A stretch of DNA of 64,000 bases, from contig JBNGIO010006257.1 in the NCBI GenBank assembly GCA_049999805.1, positions 81,675 to 145,674 of the forward strand, in the 5' to 3' direction. A model generated the notes under the pieces. The model made no database searches. It worked only from the letters and a program-made list of their open reading frames with translations, and was not told where the DNA came from. Positions 9,474-22,400 of this stretch are shown here, piece after piece (the stretch's first letter is position 1; each line of letters opens with the position of its first letter). The DNA comes from Folioceros fuciformis. Its lineage: Eukaryota; Anthocerotophyta; Anthocerotopsida; Anthocerotales. Made by a program: the position numbers and the translations under genes.

Positions 9474-12230
9474 ATGGAGACACGTTTTCTCAAAACTCGT
9501 GTGGTGAAGAAGTTTGGAGGGAAGAACTTCACCTTATGGAAGCTGAAGATGAAGATGCTTCTTATTAAGGAGGGAGTATGGAAGTTCGCTGACAAGGGTC
9601 TCAATGTTGCCCCCGCATAGAAAGACCTCGACAAAGATGGACGAGCGCTGGCAACAATCTTGTTGAATGTCTCAGATGACGTTCTCTCTCAATTGAGCGA
9701 ATGCACAACGTTACAAGAAGCTTGGATCACCCTCTGCAATACATACGAAAAGAAAAACATGGTAAGTTCGATGCTGTTGGAACAACAACTTGCGAACTTC
9801 ACGATGGCCGTAGGCGACACCATCTAGCAACATGTCAGCAAGTTAAAGACCTTAGTGGACCAGATGAAGGCGATGGACATCAAACCGACCGAGGAAAGGA
9901 TCCTCGTGGTGTTGTTGTGTAGCTTGCCATCAACCTACAAGCCATTTGAGTCGGCCTTCAAGACAACGGTCGCGATGCGTTCAAGCGATAGGCTGCCGTC
10001 GTTGGATGAGGTGGTCGGATTGCTTTTGCAGGAAGAATTGGAGTTTTCAAACAAGAAAGAGAAGATTGATAACGTTGTCCTTCTTACCAAGAAAGGCAAA
10101 GCAAAGGCGAAGTTCAAGTCTAAGAACAAGTCCAAGTCTACAGATCAGATGAAGAAGGATGGTACGAGCCGTACGATGAAAGGATCTTGCTATTATTGCA
10201 GGAAACCAGGTCATCATGCCAAAGAATGTAGAACTAGGTTGGCAGACGAGTCGAAGAAGGAGAAATCCTCTCAAGCCAATCAAGTGAGTAAGCAACCTGA
10301 GCAGGAACAATCTTTCATGGCTAGCGATGGAGTTACTTCATCGATGAAGGATGAGAGTCTTTATCTTGACTCTGGTGCATCTCAGCACTTAGTTACAACC
10401 TTCCAGGGTTCACTTGCTACACTAGACTCCCTAAGGACCATACAGTGGCACTCAGTGACAATACGTCACATGATATCGAGGGGAAAGGAGTCTTACACAT
10501 TCAGTTGCAGGGCGGTAACCCCGCACGTATTGAGAATGTGCATCATGTACCTAATCTCACGAGGAATCTTCTCTCTGTTGCGTGGATTGCAGATGCAGAT
10601 CATGACATAGTCTTCAACTCCGCAGGCTGTCGCATTCAACTTGTACAGCCTGAGCCATCACACGTGGTTGCTCGTGGTGTTCGTGTGGGAAATCTGTACA
10701 AACTTTGTGCTTCAATGAGAAAGCAAGCTTGTACATTCCTGGCCAGTTCACGCAACCACATAGGGTCTATCAATTTATGGCATCAGCGTTTGGGCCACAT
10801 CGGAGTGGACAAACTGAAGCAGATGATGACTCATGACATGGTGACAGGATTGGATTTGACGGAGATTACTGCAACACAGTTGTGTCCAGGATGTCAGATG
10901 GGGAAGCTAAATCGCACAAAGTTTTCTAAAGCTACGATACATCGAGCACAAAAGGCGCTGGAATTAGTCCACACTGGCGTGAGCAGGCTCATGCAAAACC
11001 CTACACAAGGTGAGAATCGCTACATCGCTACATGCTCATCTGAACGAAGAGATCTACATGGAGCAACCCAAGGGCTATATGGTACCTAGACGTGAGGGCG
11101 AGGTATGTAAGTTACAAAAGGAAATTTATGGTCTTAAGCAATCTGCCCTTACCTAGTATCGTAAAATTGATGATCATTTCCAGTCTAGAGGTTTCAAGAA
11201 GACTAATGCAAATTGAAATATTTATGTGAAGCGAGTGGGAGGTTCTGTTATTATCATTGTCGTGTATGTGGATGATTTAGTCATTGTCAGTGATGATTAG
11301 GAGCTTTTGGCCTATGCAAAGCGAGGGCTCAACGAAACCTTTGTTGTACGAGACCTTGGGGAGCTATATCATTTTCTAGGTGTAAAGGTTGACATAGATA
11401 GGACCAATAAGGCAATCTCTCTAAGTCAGCAGCCGTATGTGCATACTATACTAGAACAGTTTGGGATGCTAGATTGCAAACTGATGCAGACGCCAATGAT
11501 CCGCAATGAGAAGTTATCACAAGTGGCGGATCCCAACGTGAAGGAACAAGTAGATAAGCATCTCCACCAGTGTATTGTTAGTTGCCTTACTTATTTGGCG
11601 ACAAGCACTAGGCCTGACATTGCAGAGGCAGTGGGAGTTGCGAGCCAATTCTTGGTCAAACCCCAGCCACAACATTATTAAGCCGTAAAGAGAATACTCA
11701 GACATCTGCAGGGTACAAAACATTGGACGTTGACTTACCGAAAGAAGGAGGACGAAGAAGCCAATATCGTGGGATTTTACGATGCAGATTGGGTAGGAGA
11801 TGTCGATACTTGTAGGTCTACCACAAGGTATGCCTTTGTGCTATTTGGGGGAGCTATTTCATGGTGTAGCAGGCGTCAGCCTACAATGGCGTTATCCTCT
11901 ATAGAGGCTGAGTATGTGGTAACCTTTACTGCAACCGTGGAAGCTATAAGGCTCAGGCGATTGCTCGAAGAAATGGGGTTCAAGCAGCAAGGTGCAACGC
12001 CCATCTTCAACGACAATCAGGGCTGTATTCCTCTGGCTAAAAGTGCTATTTTCCATGCAACGACTAAGGACATCGAAGTTAAGCATCACTTCATTAGGGA
12101 GAAAGTCCAGTCAAAGAAAATAGTTTTAGTTTATTGTCCTATAGAGGACATGCCCATCGATATTCTTCCGAAAGGTTTAGCTTTAGAGAAGCATATGAAG
12201 TTTAGCAAGATGCTAGGGTTAACTGAGTGA
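9474..12230 (+). pseudogene. copia gag-pol remnant
   Basis: Gag starts at 9474. Stops fall at about 9618 and 9825, after which Gag continues to a zinc knuckle CYYCRKPGHHAKEC (about 10187-10230) and an intact protease motif LYLDSGASQH (about 10360-10390). A frame change near 10440 leads into the GAG-pre-integrase block with its HxxxH/CxxC pattern (HQRLGHIG, CPGCQMGK). About 40 residues later the sequence jumps to the RT segment EIYGLKQ, so integrase and the RT fingers are deleted. RT keeps YVDDLVIV (about 11265). RNase H keeps DADWVGD, SSIEAEY, NDNQGC and KHHFIRE. Further stops lie at about 11154, 11214, 11298 and 11680. Confidence 0.92.
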
Positions 12231-12269
12231 GTCATGTATAGGATAAGTAATAGATGTGTTGAGTGGGAG

Positions 12270-12405
12270 TGTTAGAAAATCCATATTCTTTAGAGTTTGT
12301 GTGCACCATATCTAGGAGTATATAAGTAGGCATAGACAATGACTCTAATTGTACTGAAATGAGGCTCTTACTTGGGGCTCATTTTGGGATATTATGTTAT
12401 TAACA
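12270..12405 (+). repeat. 3' LTR of the copia element
   Basis: A 136-bp LTR beginning TGTTAGAAAATCC and ending TTATTAACA, with 5-bp terminal inverted repeats TGTTA/TAACA. It is preceded by a short purine-rich GAGTGGGAG that can serve as the polypurine tract. A TATATAAG motif lies near 12320. Confidence 0.85.
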
Positions 12406-14698
12406 AAAGTTTGTGCCTCAATGTACACTAAGTACTGTGACAACATTGCGAGGAGGAATCCCAAGGCGTCCCACAGAAATGCATGTATCCCGAGTCCCGA
12501 GGTCAGGAGAGATCCCCATGTGCAAAACCAGGAGAGATCCCCATGTGTAAAACCCCTTTGATGTACTGCAGGGAGTGACGAGAAAGGGCTTTTGCATGAT
12601 CCGGTTCCCATTGCCGGACTGGAAAGGTGGTTTGTGAGAGTTGACTCCATCTCTCGGCATCAGCCTTTCTCGTTGTTCCAAGGACTTTCGAAGCTGCTTT
12701 GCTTTGCAGCTGGACTTCCTTTTCATATTCTTGTCAAATGGAAAGGTGGGTATCATGAAATGCGTTGGGTCTTCGGGAGTGAAGGGGAAGAAGGATCTTG
12801 CCCACTTGCCGAGAGCGTCACTGCAGGAGCTTGTTGGGAATGAGGACTCCGAGGAGCGTACGGGACGACCACTTTGGAGAGTTGTTTCGTTTCTACCCCA
12901 TCAGGATCTCTCATTACATCTTCAGAGTTGGCATGTGTGAGTAGTACGCTGTTCACATTAATGCCTCGCGACGCAGTCACTCTACACTTACATCTTCGAA
13001 TTTTGGGCTTTGCTGAATTGCTCTTTCTATCCCAATGGGGCCGCTGCCGCTGTCGCTGAGCTGGATTTTGAGATGCCCACGCAGCGCTCAATCGGTTGCG
13101 TAGACATCGGGAACGATTCCATTCGGAAAAGTTTCACCAGGAACGCCTGCGCAGTCTCTGTAGATCCAGCAACCACGATTAAGAAAGGAGGTATGTATTG
13201 CGGTAGCAACAACAGCCTCCCCGAAAATCGGATGGCGGCGCGGGCCTTTTCCTAGGCCTCCCTCTCCCATCTTGTCCCTCCACGTTCATCTCCCGTACGT
13301 GTGACGTGGTCTTGACGTGCAGGGGATCGTCCACATCGTCCCAGTCGCTTATGTGGAGCGCTTTTAGAGATCCTGCGTCAAAAATGGAGCTTGTCCAAGG
13401 AGGCATCGAAATGGAGCTTTGCTATGGATGCATCCAAATCTTGCATGAGGATCCTCTTGACCACAGTCTACTTATTGCATGTGGACATGGGCATGTTGGC
13501 TGGTTGGTTTCTTTCCACACTTCCAGCGGCGTGTCTGCATTGTGGCCCACAGGATATCTTGTCCACATGGTCCTTTAGATCTAGTGTTCAGAGGTCGGCT
13601 TACTTGAGAAGCAACTGAGTGTTCATCTTCCTTTCAAGCAGCACAGCAGGAGAGGGGAGAAGATAAGAGAATCAAAGTGTGTGCAGATTTGTTGCTCTCG
13701 CCAAACGCACCTCTCTCTCGCTGCTCGGTGAGAAAACCCTGCAGTTTCCCTGCAAGCACCAGGCTTCTGAATTTCAGTACGAAGGTGCTCTGTTTGGGCG
13801 CCTTTTGCGGCCATCACAAGTTCTACATGCTTTGGCCCAAACGAGGTAGCTACAAGGAGCCTGGGATAAATGGAACTCTCGCAGGATCTCGTCGCCAGTT
13901 GTTATTGCATACACCATCCCCCTAGCAGATATATATTCCCACATGCCACCTTGCTCGTGCATCCATCATGCTCCCCATGTGCGAAAGCGTAGGTCAAACT
14001 AGCTGACAGGATGAGAGAAAACTGCCACTCACTCTCTCCTGAAGAGCTCGGAGGGTGCGCGGTCTAGAGCTGGTGCATTCCTGAAGGGTGGGGGGGGGGG
14101 GAGGGGGGCGCGAGATCTATGAATGTGCCCTTGTCAGCGCGCACACCTTCTAGGAGCTCGCATTTCTCTGGCTAATATTTGCAAATTCTCCATTACCTGG
14201 TGGTGCTCGGTGTCTGCTGCACGTGTCGTGGTCCATGACTCTTCGTCACGCTGCTACAAACCATCACACTCACGCATACATTCCATCCAGCCACAAAATA
14301 TGCTCGCATTTCGCATTTCGAGCAACCAAAGTGCTCCCAACAACGACCTTCCCTACATGTGTATTTTGAACAGAGTTCAAGGGCCGACATGGTGATTGTG
14401 ATGAGGATCTTGGGCTCCTGTCTGGGTGCCTGTCCGTGGTCAGTGTGGACGATGCTCGCACGCTCGTTGATTGACAAGACTTGCCTGCAAGCGATGGTCA
14501 CAATTTAATCGTCAGCAGCGACACGTGTGTATGGGAGGAGTGAGGAGGTGCAACTTAACCAACGTTGTGTCATCATCTGTGATCACTACTATCTGAAGAT
14601 GAGGCTGAAATTTTTGTCGGCCGCACGACGAAAGGTTGAGCTAGCACAACCCCCGACTGGACCATCGATCAACAACCCTCACAATCAGCTCAGGAAGC
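12406..14698. other. Intergenic, no gene seen
   Basis: No supported gene. Notable items are a 25-bp near-perfect tandem duplication (12505-12529 and 12530-12554, core GGAGAGATCCCCATGTG) and a G-rich run at about 14086-14108 (twelve or more consecutive G, then GAGGGGGG) that could form a G-quadruplex. Open frames between 12.4 and 14.5 kb lack recognisable domains. The right end must contain the promoter and 5' UTR of the TPM gene. Confidence 0.5.
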
Positions 14699-15610
14699 AT
14701 GGCAGACATGGCATCCGCGTGGCAAGGGCCCGCAGCGTCCGCAATCCCAGCAGCTTCCTCTCCATCATCGTCGTCCGTGAACCCTAAACCTTGCGGACTG
14801 TTGCCACAGCGGCATCGCAGCTCGGCTGCATTACTGGCCGTCTCCCTCACCATGGCCTTAGGAGCACCAGCAGGAGGGGCAGCAGCAACAGGAACAGGAG
14901 CTGGATTGGATCCTCCATTCCTGCTGGACGCGGCTAGGGTTTTGTCGGTCAGCAAGGCGGGGGAAGTGGAGGAGCAGCTGGAGGACCTGCAGCAGCGTAG
15001 CGGGTGGCGGGTGAGGGTGGTGACCAGAACCGAGCCTACCCCGGCCACTTCGGGACAGACACTCCGGACGCTGTGGAGCCCCGACGAACGTACCATCGTG
15101 GTGATCGAGGACCTGACGGCGCCTAACATCCTCAACTTCAACGTAGGACCTGCTGTGAACTCGCTGCTGCCTCGCCAGTTCTTCGTCGAGCTGCAATCCC
15201 GCTACGGCAACCAGTTCTTCGTGGCGCAGGAAGGCGAGTCAGCGGCTCTGCTCTTCACTCTAGCCGCGCTCAACGACTGCCTGCTGCGCCCCGCCGGCTG
15301 CCGCTTTGTGCCAGGCCTCACCGACGACCTCTATTTCCTAACGCTCGCCACCTCCATCTTCGCCGGCTGCGTGTTCGGGTTTGCCGCCAGAATCCCGCCA
15401 TCGGGCCGCATAGGGGCATCCTGGCAGTGGGTTCTGCTGTTCGCTCCCCTCTGGCTGCTGTTGCTCGGATCCTTCAGCATCCTGCCGATCGTGGGGAGGA
15501 CTGCAGAGGTGGAACCCTTGGTGAAGAATCTGGCGGCGTTCCTCGCTGCTGCTTCCGCTCTGTATTGGACTCCCATCCTTGGCTCGCCACCCCGAGGCGA
15601 TCAGTCCTAG
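14699..15610 (+). CDS. TPM-domain protein, probably thylakoid/chloroplast membrane
   Basis: Single-exon 303-residue protein. Residues 1-45 are Ser/Ala/Pro-rich like a chloroplast transit peptide. A hydrophobic segment (about 44-58) ending in an Ala-rich run resembles a lumen-targeting signal. Residues about 75-190 match the TPM fold of plant TLP18.3 and cyanobacterial Psb32: a VLS...LEDLQQRSGWRVRVVT segment, then TIVVIEDL and a conserved NxGPAVNSLLP stretch. Family members act in photosystem II repair, with phosphatase activity reported for TLP18.3. Three hydrophobic segments follow (about 212-232, 242-262 and 275-295), so unlike soluble TLP18.3 this one should be membrane anchored. Exact ortholog not assigned. 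The first ATG of the frame is used. Confidence 0.72.
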   Translation: MADMASAWQGPAASAIPAASSPSSSSVNPKPCGLLPQRHRSSAALLAVSLTMALGAPAGGAAATGTGAGLDPPFLLDAARVLSVSKAGEVEEQLEDLQQRSGWRVRVVTRTEPTPATSGQTLRTLWSPDERTIVVIEDLTAPNILNFNVGPAVNSLLPRQFFVELQSRYGNQFFVAQEGESAALLFTLAALNDCLLRPAGCRFVPGLTDDLYFLTLATSIFAGCVFGFAARIPPSGRIGASWQWVLLFAPLWLLLLGSFSILPIVGRTAEVEPLVKNLAAFLAAASALYWTPILGSPPRGDQS

Positions 15611-16428
15611 CCTCCTCCGGCAGTGGAGGAAGCGTGTATTCCGAATCCTTCGCTACAGCGGCTGCTCTATTGTTTTTGCTCCCCGTTCAAGAAGTCCCTC
15701 TTCAAGACCTAGTCAATCGTCAGCTCAGGCCCTTCACGTCCCAGCGGATGCAATATAAAGAAACCTCTTGCAAAGCCTTCCAAAGATGAGATGGCAGCCT
15801 GTATCCCACGAGACGAATTTCTGTCGTGCAATGTATTGCAATGCAGGCGGCCGTGTGACAACCAGCTCCCGGAAATAGCAGTGGCAGTTCCCACTGGTTT
15901 CGTACGATCCAAGAGAACCTGTCTGCATCCCGAAAATTCAGATGAGCAGCAGCAACGAACAGACTTGCAGTGCAACCTTGGGCATCACGACAGTATGTTT
16001 AGGGTTATGAGGTCTGAGCATCTGCCTGCGCACCTTACGTCAGGTTACGGATCGGTCGACATACTGTTTGTTTCGCTGATGTCTATTTCGCTGCACCAGC
16101 TGAGCTATGTGAAATTCAGCTCTTGGAGTGGCTGTTGAAGTGCACAGGCGTCGATGCAAGATCTGTTATGAAGGGATTCGGTGGGATCCGGGCAAGAGGT
16201 GCTTCCTGATGCAGGTGAAGCAAGTGACGCACTGCTTTTTTCTGGGTTCTCTGTAGGGGCTCGGATCGGGCAGTGACAGACATTGTCGAATCAGATTGTC
16301 ACTTCCAAATTTAAAATTCTTGTTACAAGAGATGATATGCATGGGAGAGGATACGGAGAAGGAGACGGAAGCTGGAAAAGCTTCACCATCGCTTCGTAAA
16401 TGGAATTGAGCATCAGGAGCAGGCGCCC
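15611..16428. other. Intergenic between TPM gene and VPS8
   Basis: About 0.8 kb holding the 3' UTR of the TPM gene and the promoter/5' UTR of VPS8, both on the plus strand. No further gene seen. Confidence 0.5.
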
Positions 16429-19400
16429 ATGACGTTCTCTGATGATTCTGATCTGGATGCCTTGCTGGATGCTCAAAGCAGCGACGAGGATGACGGTGAC
16501 GAACAGGGAGGCGGGCGCAGGCGGATCGATGATATCCTCAAGGATTTTGACGAATTCGGGCTGGATGAAGTAGACCCCCCGCCCTCCGTTCCAAGGTCTG
16601 AGCAGCAGCAGCAGGAGTCTGCAGGAGGCCATGCCACGCACCGCAGGCCCGCAAACAACGTGGCTGTGGACCAGTTCGAGGGGAAAGAAGGCGCTCCAGC
16701 TGTTGCCTTGCCAGCAGGGGGGGCGGTTTTGGAGGAAGTTTTGCGACGCGCCAACAGTACAGAGCCGTGCAGTTTGGATTCCCAGGACGAGGGTGACGAT
16801 GTGATGTACACAGTCCTTGATGATGCGTGGGAGTTGGAGGACCAGGCTGTGCCACCACCAGAAACTGCATCATCTGCTGGTGCCTTGGATGATGAGAAAT
16901 TGCTGACCGACTTAGCTGCAAAGTCCGTTCTCGAGGGATCTCCTGGCGAGGGTGTCTGGACATCTGGCAGTGTCGTCCAGGATGCACAGCTGCCGGAGTT
17001 TTCGGATGACAGAGAGGATGGTTTGGTCGCGGATTCCCTGCACGTGGGTGCTCTGTCTGACGTTCAGGGCTCTGTGTCTGGCATCTCCCAATCCAGGTCA
17101 GAAGCTCTAGGCAGGGAAGATGGTGGAATATCGGAGCATATGTTTCAGAGTACTAGCACCAACTTGTTTGAGGGAGACAGAAAAAAGGAGCAAGGTTTGT
17201 CGTCGGTGGGAAGCAAGGAATACTTTCTCAAGTCAGGGGACTCCAAGGTTAGTAGGAGGCCCGGAGCTGCGTTTGCAGCAGCTGCAGCTGCCTCTCGATT
17301 ATTTAGGAGTAGAATGATTGCTGATTTGGAGACGTCTACCAGCTCACATCTCTCTTCAGCTCAGACGCCTGAGGACGAGTCTAGCTTCGGTGATACCTCC
17401 ACATCTGTCGACAACCACGACCTTGTTGAGGGCGACTCATTAGTCCAGTCCTTAAGAGATTCAGAGCTGACTGACAGCTCGGGAGTACCTCCATTTTTGT
17501 CTTCGAATTCATTGAACTCCACACGTAGGAAGGACTTTGTGGTTCACCGTATCGATGAAGGTGACAGTCATCTAGTAACTACCCCGAAGGAGAGTTCTGA
17601 ATCATCTTATCTATCTGATCCTCCTTGTGTGCACAATATCGAGGGTGATGGTGGCCCTCAAACTTTTTCGATGATAAATGTGCCATATGCGAGACCGCAG
17701 CAAAGCTCTTCTATTTCACATGCTTCTTTATCCAGATTTGATCCGAGCAGCAAGGATGACAGCACCGCAGCTGAAGGGGCCGAACGTCAGGATGTAGATG
17801 TTGCCCCGGAGAGCGGCAATGAAGAGCGTCTTGTTCCAGAAATGTCTTCAAGTGATATGTCCGGTGATGATGCAGCAAATTATGTGCCAAGCTTGTGGGA
17901 AACCACTTCTCTTGAAGGTTCCGATGTTGCAGTTGAGGAATTACAATCTCGTGACTCTCTCTCGGTTGAAGCCACAAAGATGCACGTTGTGGATGGCTCT
18001 GTCGAGGGAGCACTTGGTGTAAGCAGGCAGGAAGAGTGCATGCCTCTGGCAACTGCTGAGGAGTTTGAGAGGAGAGCTGCAAGTTCAGGTTTTCATCTGG
18101 AGGAAGGAGCAGCTGCTCAGCCTATGAGGCTCGAGGGTATTCATAGTGGACCTCCTGCAATCGGGGTTTTGCAGCTGGACTCTGGAGGCCGCCTTTCACA
18201 GGCTTTAGGAAATCCTGCTATCAGAAGAGATCATGGTTATCCACAAGCTCTGGCAGTTCACTCAAGTTCAGTTGCTGTAGGCATGTCCAAAGGATGTGTC
18301 ATGGTATCCAATGCAAATGGAGGCACTTCTGATAGCAGTGAGTCGAAGGTAAGAAACCGAATTACCTCGGAAATGCTCAATGGCCCGCTAAGCTAGAAAG
18401 TCACAGGAGTACGTCTAAGCAGGTAACATTCTTCTGTTTACCTTTGCAGGCTCGGTTTCTTGGAGCTGGCGACAAGTCGCTTTCTGCAGTAAGTGCAATG
18501 TGCTTCAATCTGCCGGGGGATATGCTACTCGTGGGGTACTCAAACGGATCTGTACTACTCTGGGATCTGACCAGAGCATCAGCCTCAAAATCAGTTACAA
18601 CAGAGCATACAGCTGCAGTCATCCACGCTGTAATTTTGCAAGACTCACGAGCAGGTCGTCAGATGAGAGCTATAACTGGAGACTGTAAAGGAAATGTCCT
18701 TGTGCATACAATCACAATCGTGCCACTGCTTCGACATGTATCTGTGACTACGCAGGTATCGTTGCTGCTGCTTTGTTGCTGTGACTTTCAAGCTTCTATT
18801 TGTGTCTTCTGACTTTCTATCATCTGTTTGTTCGCATGGTCTTGTTACTGCCATGTTCTTTCTAGATGTTAACCCAGGTCTGACAGTTGCAGCATGTCGT
18901 AACAGTGTTTGCTGGATGGTCGGGTGAATGGACTAGCGCTTTCAGTTTCGGTACAAGATGAAGCTCCCCATGCCAATGGTGTCACTGCTTCTAGTCATTC
19001 TGTCCTCACTTCAAATTCCATAGGGTTGAATACTATGATGGGTGGAGTAGCTGGAGTAGTGGGAGGGGTGACTGACGTGGGTCGTAAGGCTTCCGCTGAT
19101 GAAGGTGGAGGCCTTGTTGTGTTGGTAACGCAACAAATTTCTCTTGTTGTAAGTTCAGCTCATTCAACTACAATCTATAGAGTTTGTCTTGCAGGCTCAG
19201 AAATCTCATGGGGTTCTTAGTCAGATTGTGCTTTCATCTAAGGTCATCGTCAGTAATATTGTGACGGTCTTTAGTGTGAAGAAGCTGTTCATTTCCCGTA
19301 CCCTTTGGATGCCTGCATGCTAACGGATATACTATGCCACAGGTGCGTCTGCCACCCACGTTGGAAGTCTGTGCAAAGTTCACTCGGCCACAGAGTGTGA

Positions 19401-22400
19401 GGGAGACTGCAATCCCCTACACAGCATGGAGGCCAAACAACTATGGGTTTTCCAAAGGCAGTCAGACAGGTGTTCCACCTGGTCTGCCTATGAATGCTGC
19501 AGGCACTGGGTTGGCTGTTGACAATACCGGGGCTAGTAATACTTCTGAAAAGCATGTGGAGAAGGATGTGCTTCCTGAATCTGGGAAAAGGGCCAACATG
19601 GGTAGACTAGAAGGTCAGATGGTGCCAACCCTGGCAATGGCTTGGGATCATAAGGCGTTTGTTATGCAACTCTTCGAGTCCGAGCTGAAGGTCACGGCAG
19701 AATGGGATCTTCACAGTACTGCTGCAGGTGTGGCATGGTTAGAGGAGCAGGTGTGTTCTTTTGTTCTGTCTATATACAATCTATGGACATGCTTAGCGGT
19801 GTTGGAACCGACTTGTTGTCATGTTTCCTCTCATGATCATTTGTCGCTTGCAGATGGTGGTTGTTCTTACCGTGGATAATCAGTTGCGGTTGTTCACTGT
19901 GGAGGGATTCGAAGTGGACCGAGCAACTCTGGGCGGGGAGCAAGGAGATGAGGCTGTTGCATACCTCACCCACTTGGTCAATCCGTTTGGAAACCCTGAG
20001 AGAACGTACCATAGTTCGTTAGCAGTACGTGGTGCAGCACTGTATTTGCTTGGCCACTCTCAACTTTGGAGGACTTGTTTATTACCTTGGAGAAATCGTA
20101 TCAAGGCTCTTCAAGATGCTGGTGACTGGATGGGAGCGTTTCATATAGCTATGGAGCTTTACGATGGGAAGGCAAGAGGTGTAACAGGCCTTCCGAGAAG
20201 CTTAGATGCACGTCGGACTGCAATCATGCCCACTCTTCTATCGTTGCTATCTGCCTATATAGATGAAGCTTTTGCATACCTTTCCCTTGCCTTTCGCTCT
20301 TCTGTCTCTACCAAGTCAAATGGCGGTTTGTCAGATCTTTCAGCCGCTGGAAACCATGAAGTACAGGCAATTGGGCATAGCTCCCCTTCATCGGCAAGCG
20401 CGTCAGACGTGAAAGACCAATATGCAAGAGTAGGAGGAGTTGCCATTGAGTTTTGTGTTCATATAAAAAAGACAGACGTGCTTTTTGAGAATGTTTTTGC
20501 CAAGTTTGACGCTGTGGGTCAAAGAGGTGAGTTTGTTGGATATTCACTGTAGTTCTTTTTGGATTTAGACACGGATTTGACTTCTGACGCTCAACATTCA
20601 TAGGGAGTTTTCTGGAGCTGTTGGAGCCATACATTTTGAAGGATATGCTTGGAGGCCTTGCACCTGAGGTTCCTTCTCAGCAACTCGATTTGAACTTCTT
20701 TCCTTACGTCTTGTAGCTTTGCAATGACTTATTGCAGTCCTGAACATCTGGAAAGCACCTTGCAGGTCATGCAAGGTCTGGTCGAGCACTACAGTGATCG
20801 GGGTTGGCTCCAAAGGGTCGAGCAATGCATATTGCACATGGATATTGGATCGTTGGATTTCAATCAGGCAAGAATCTGGAAATAGTTTAGTTTTCTTCAT
20901 TTGAGCGAAAGGCTTGAATTTCGACTCGGGTAGCAGGCACATGTAGGTGTTGGCACAAACCTGAAGGGGATCTGTCACTAGTTCGGTTTTCTTCATTTGA
21001 GTGCAAGGCTGTAATTTCGACTTGGGTAGCAGGCACATATAGGTGTTGGCACAAACCTGACGGGGATCTGTCACTGCAGGTAGTTAGACTTTGCAGGGAA
21101 CATGGTCTCTACAGCGCCCTGATATACATTTTCAACAAAGGGCTGGATGACTTCAGGTCACCCTTGGAAGAGCTTTTGACTGTAGCTCAAGATCTTCAGA
21201 ATCCTCAATGTCAAGCGTTCGGGTAGGACTCACTATACAACTGAACATCACTTCCAGAGTTTTCTGCTGGTTGCAAACCCACATTACACTATGTATCATT
21301 ACACTATGTATGGAAAATGTTGCACCGTTCTGCCGTTCATGGTACATTTGTCGTGGATTGCTGCTGCTGCTTTTATCATGGGGCCTGAATGTATATTGGC
21401 AGGTATAAACTGCTCGTGTATCTGAAGTACTGCTTCCTTGGTCTCTCCTTCCCACCAGGTTTGTGACTCTTGTGAGATGAATGTACTTCTTTCTGGGCAA
21501 CTAGTCTTATGCAGCAGAACTGAATTGGAACCTGTCTATGCAGGGCGTGGAGAACTTTCTCCCGCTCGGTTACCTTCTTTGCGAGCAGAGCTGCTTCAGT
21601 TTCTGCTTGACCCTGTTGGTAGCAATGAGGATCAAGCAGTCATGAGGTCAAAAAATCAGAGGGGAAAGACTTACCCGAGGCTGTGTTTTTTACTTGAGCT
21701 GGATACAAAAGCAACGCTGCTTGTGTTGAGCTTGGCCTTCCCAGAGAGCGGTCCTTTGGGCGTTGGTAAGGTAGGCTGTGCATATTCAGCTGGTCAGCAA
21801 GAAGAAACATCTCAGGTTGAAGACGGACCAAATGCTGGTGAAGCTTCCCCCTACATGCAGGCAGTAGTCAATGCTCTTGTTCATGTACTGGAAGCTGCCC
21901 AGTGTGGTCTTTCTGCCACAAGTAAACATGAAAGTGAAGGCTCGGAGAGTGCATCGCACCTGTCTTGGCCTTCCAAGGAAGACGCCAGCTGCCTACTCCA
22001 GTTGGTTGCTCGTTTTGTTGCTGCGAGACATGCTGTGGTGGCAAGTAACACGTTGTGCTCCATCTTGGAGAATTTAACATCCAGTGTGGAACTGTCTAGA
22101 CAAGATGATAAGGCAAGGATAGAAAAGGAAGGTGTCATGTTGGAACTCTTGCAGGGGTTACCTGAAACAGAGTGGGATGTGGCCCGTACACTTAAACAGG
22201 CTCAACAAGCACAGTTTTGGCAGGTCTGAACGTCTTTTGGTAGCGACAGGTCAGTGTTTGAACTTTCTATGTGCTGACTTGCTAGTCGCAACTGGCAGGT
22301 GAGTGCGCTTATTCACAGGAAAAGCGGGGACATGATTACTGCTCTAGACTGCTATCTGTTGGATGTGAATCACCCACAACATGCCTTTACTTTTATAATG

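Larger units (their letters stand above)
9114..12405 (+). mobile_element. Internally deleted Ty1-copia retrotransposon
   Basis: The element is bounded by a truncated 5' LTR (9114-9158) and a 3' LTR (12270-12405) that share the terminal segment GAGGCTCTTA...TTATTAACA. A PBS (9159-9170) follows the 5' LTR. Order on the plus strand: leader with 33-bp tandem repeats, gag, zinc knuckle, protease, GAG-pre-integrase, then the C-terminal part of reverse transcriptase and RNase H. The integrase core and the first half of RT are missing. At 3.3 kb it is about 1.4 kb shorter than a typical copia element. Several stops and frame changes show that it is inactive. Confidence 0.92.

Noticed and set aside
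9215-9634. Minus-strand frame with repeated KVLQQTHSLHH peptides
   Set aside because: A product of the 33-bp repeat (multiple of three) in the retroelement leader and it crosses the N gap.
19195-19242. Possible extra VPS8 exon (AQKSHGVLSQIVLSSK)
   Set aside because: It has a good acceptor and stays in frame, but joining 19148 directly to 19343 restores the conserved VPS8 order (VTQQISLV then VRLPPTLEV), so it is treated as intron.
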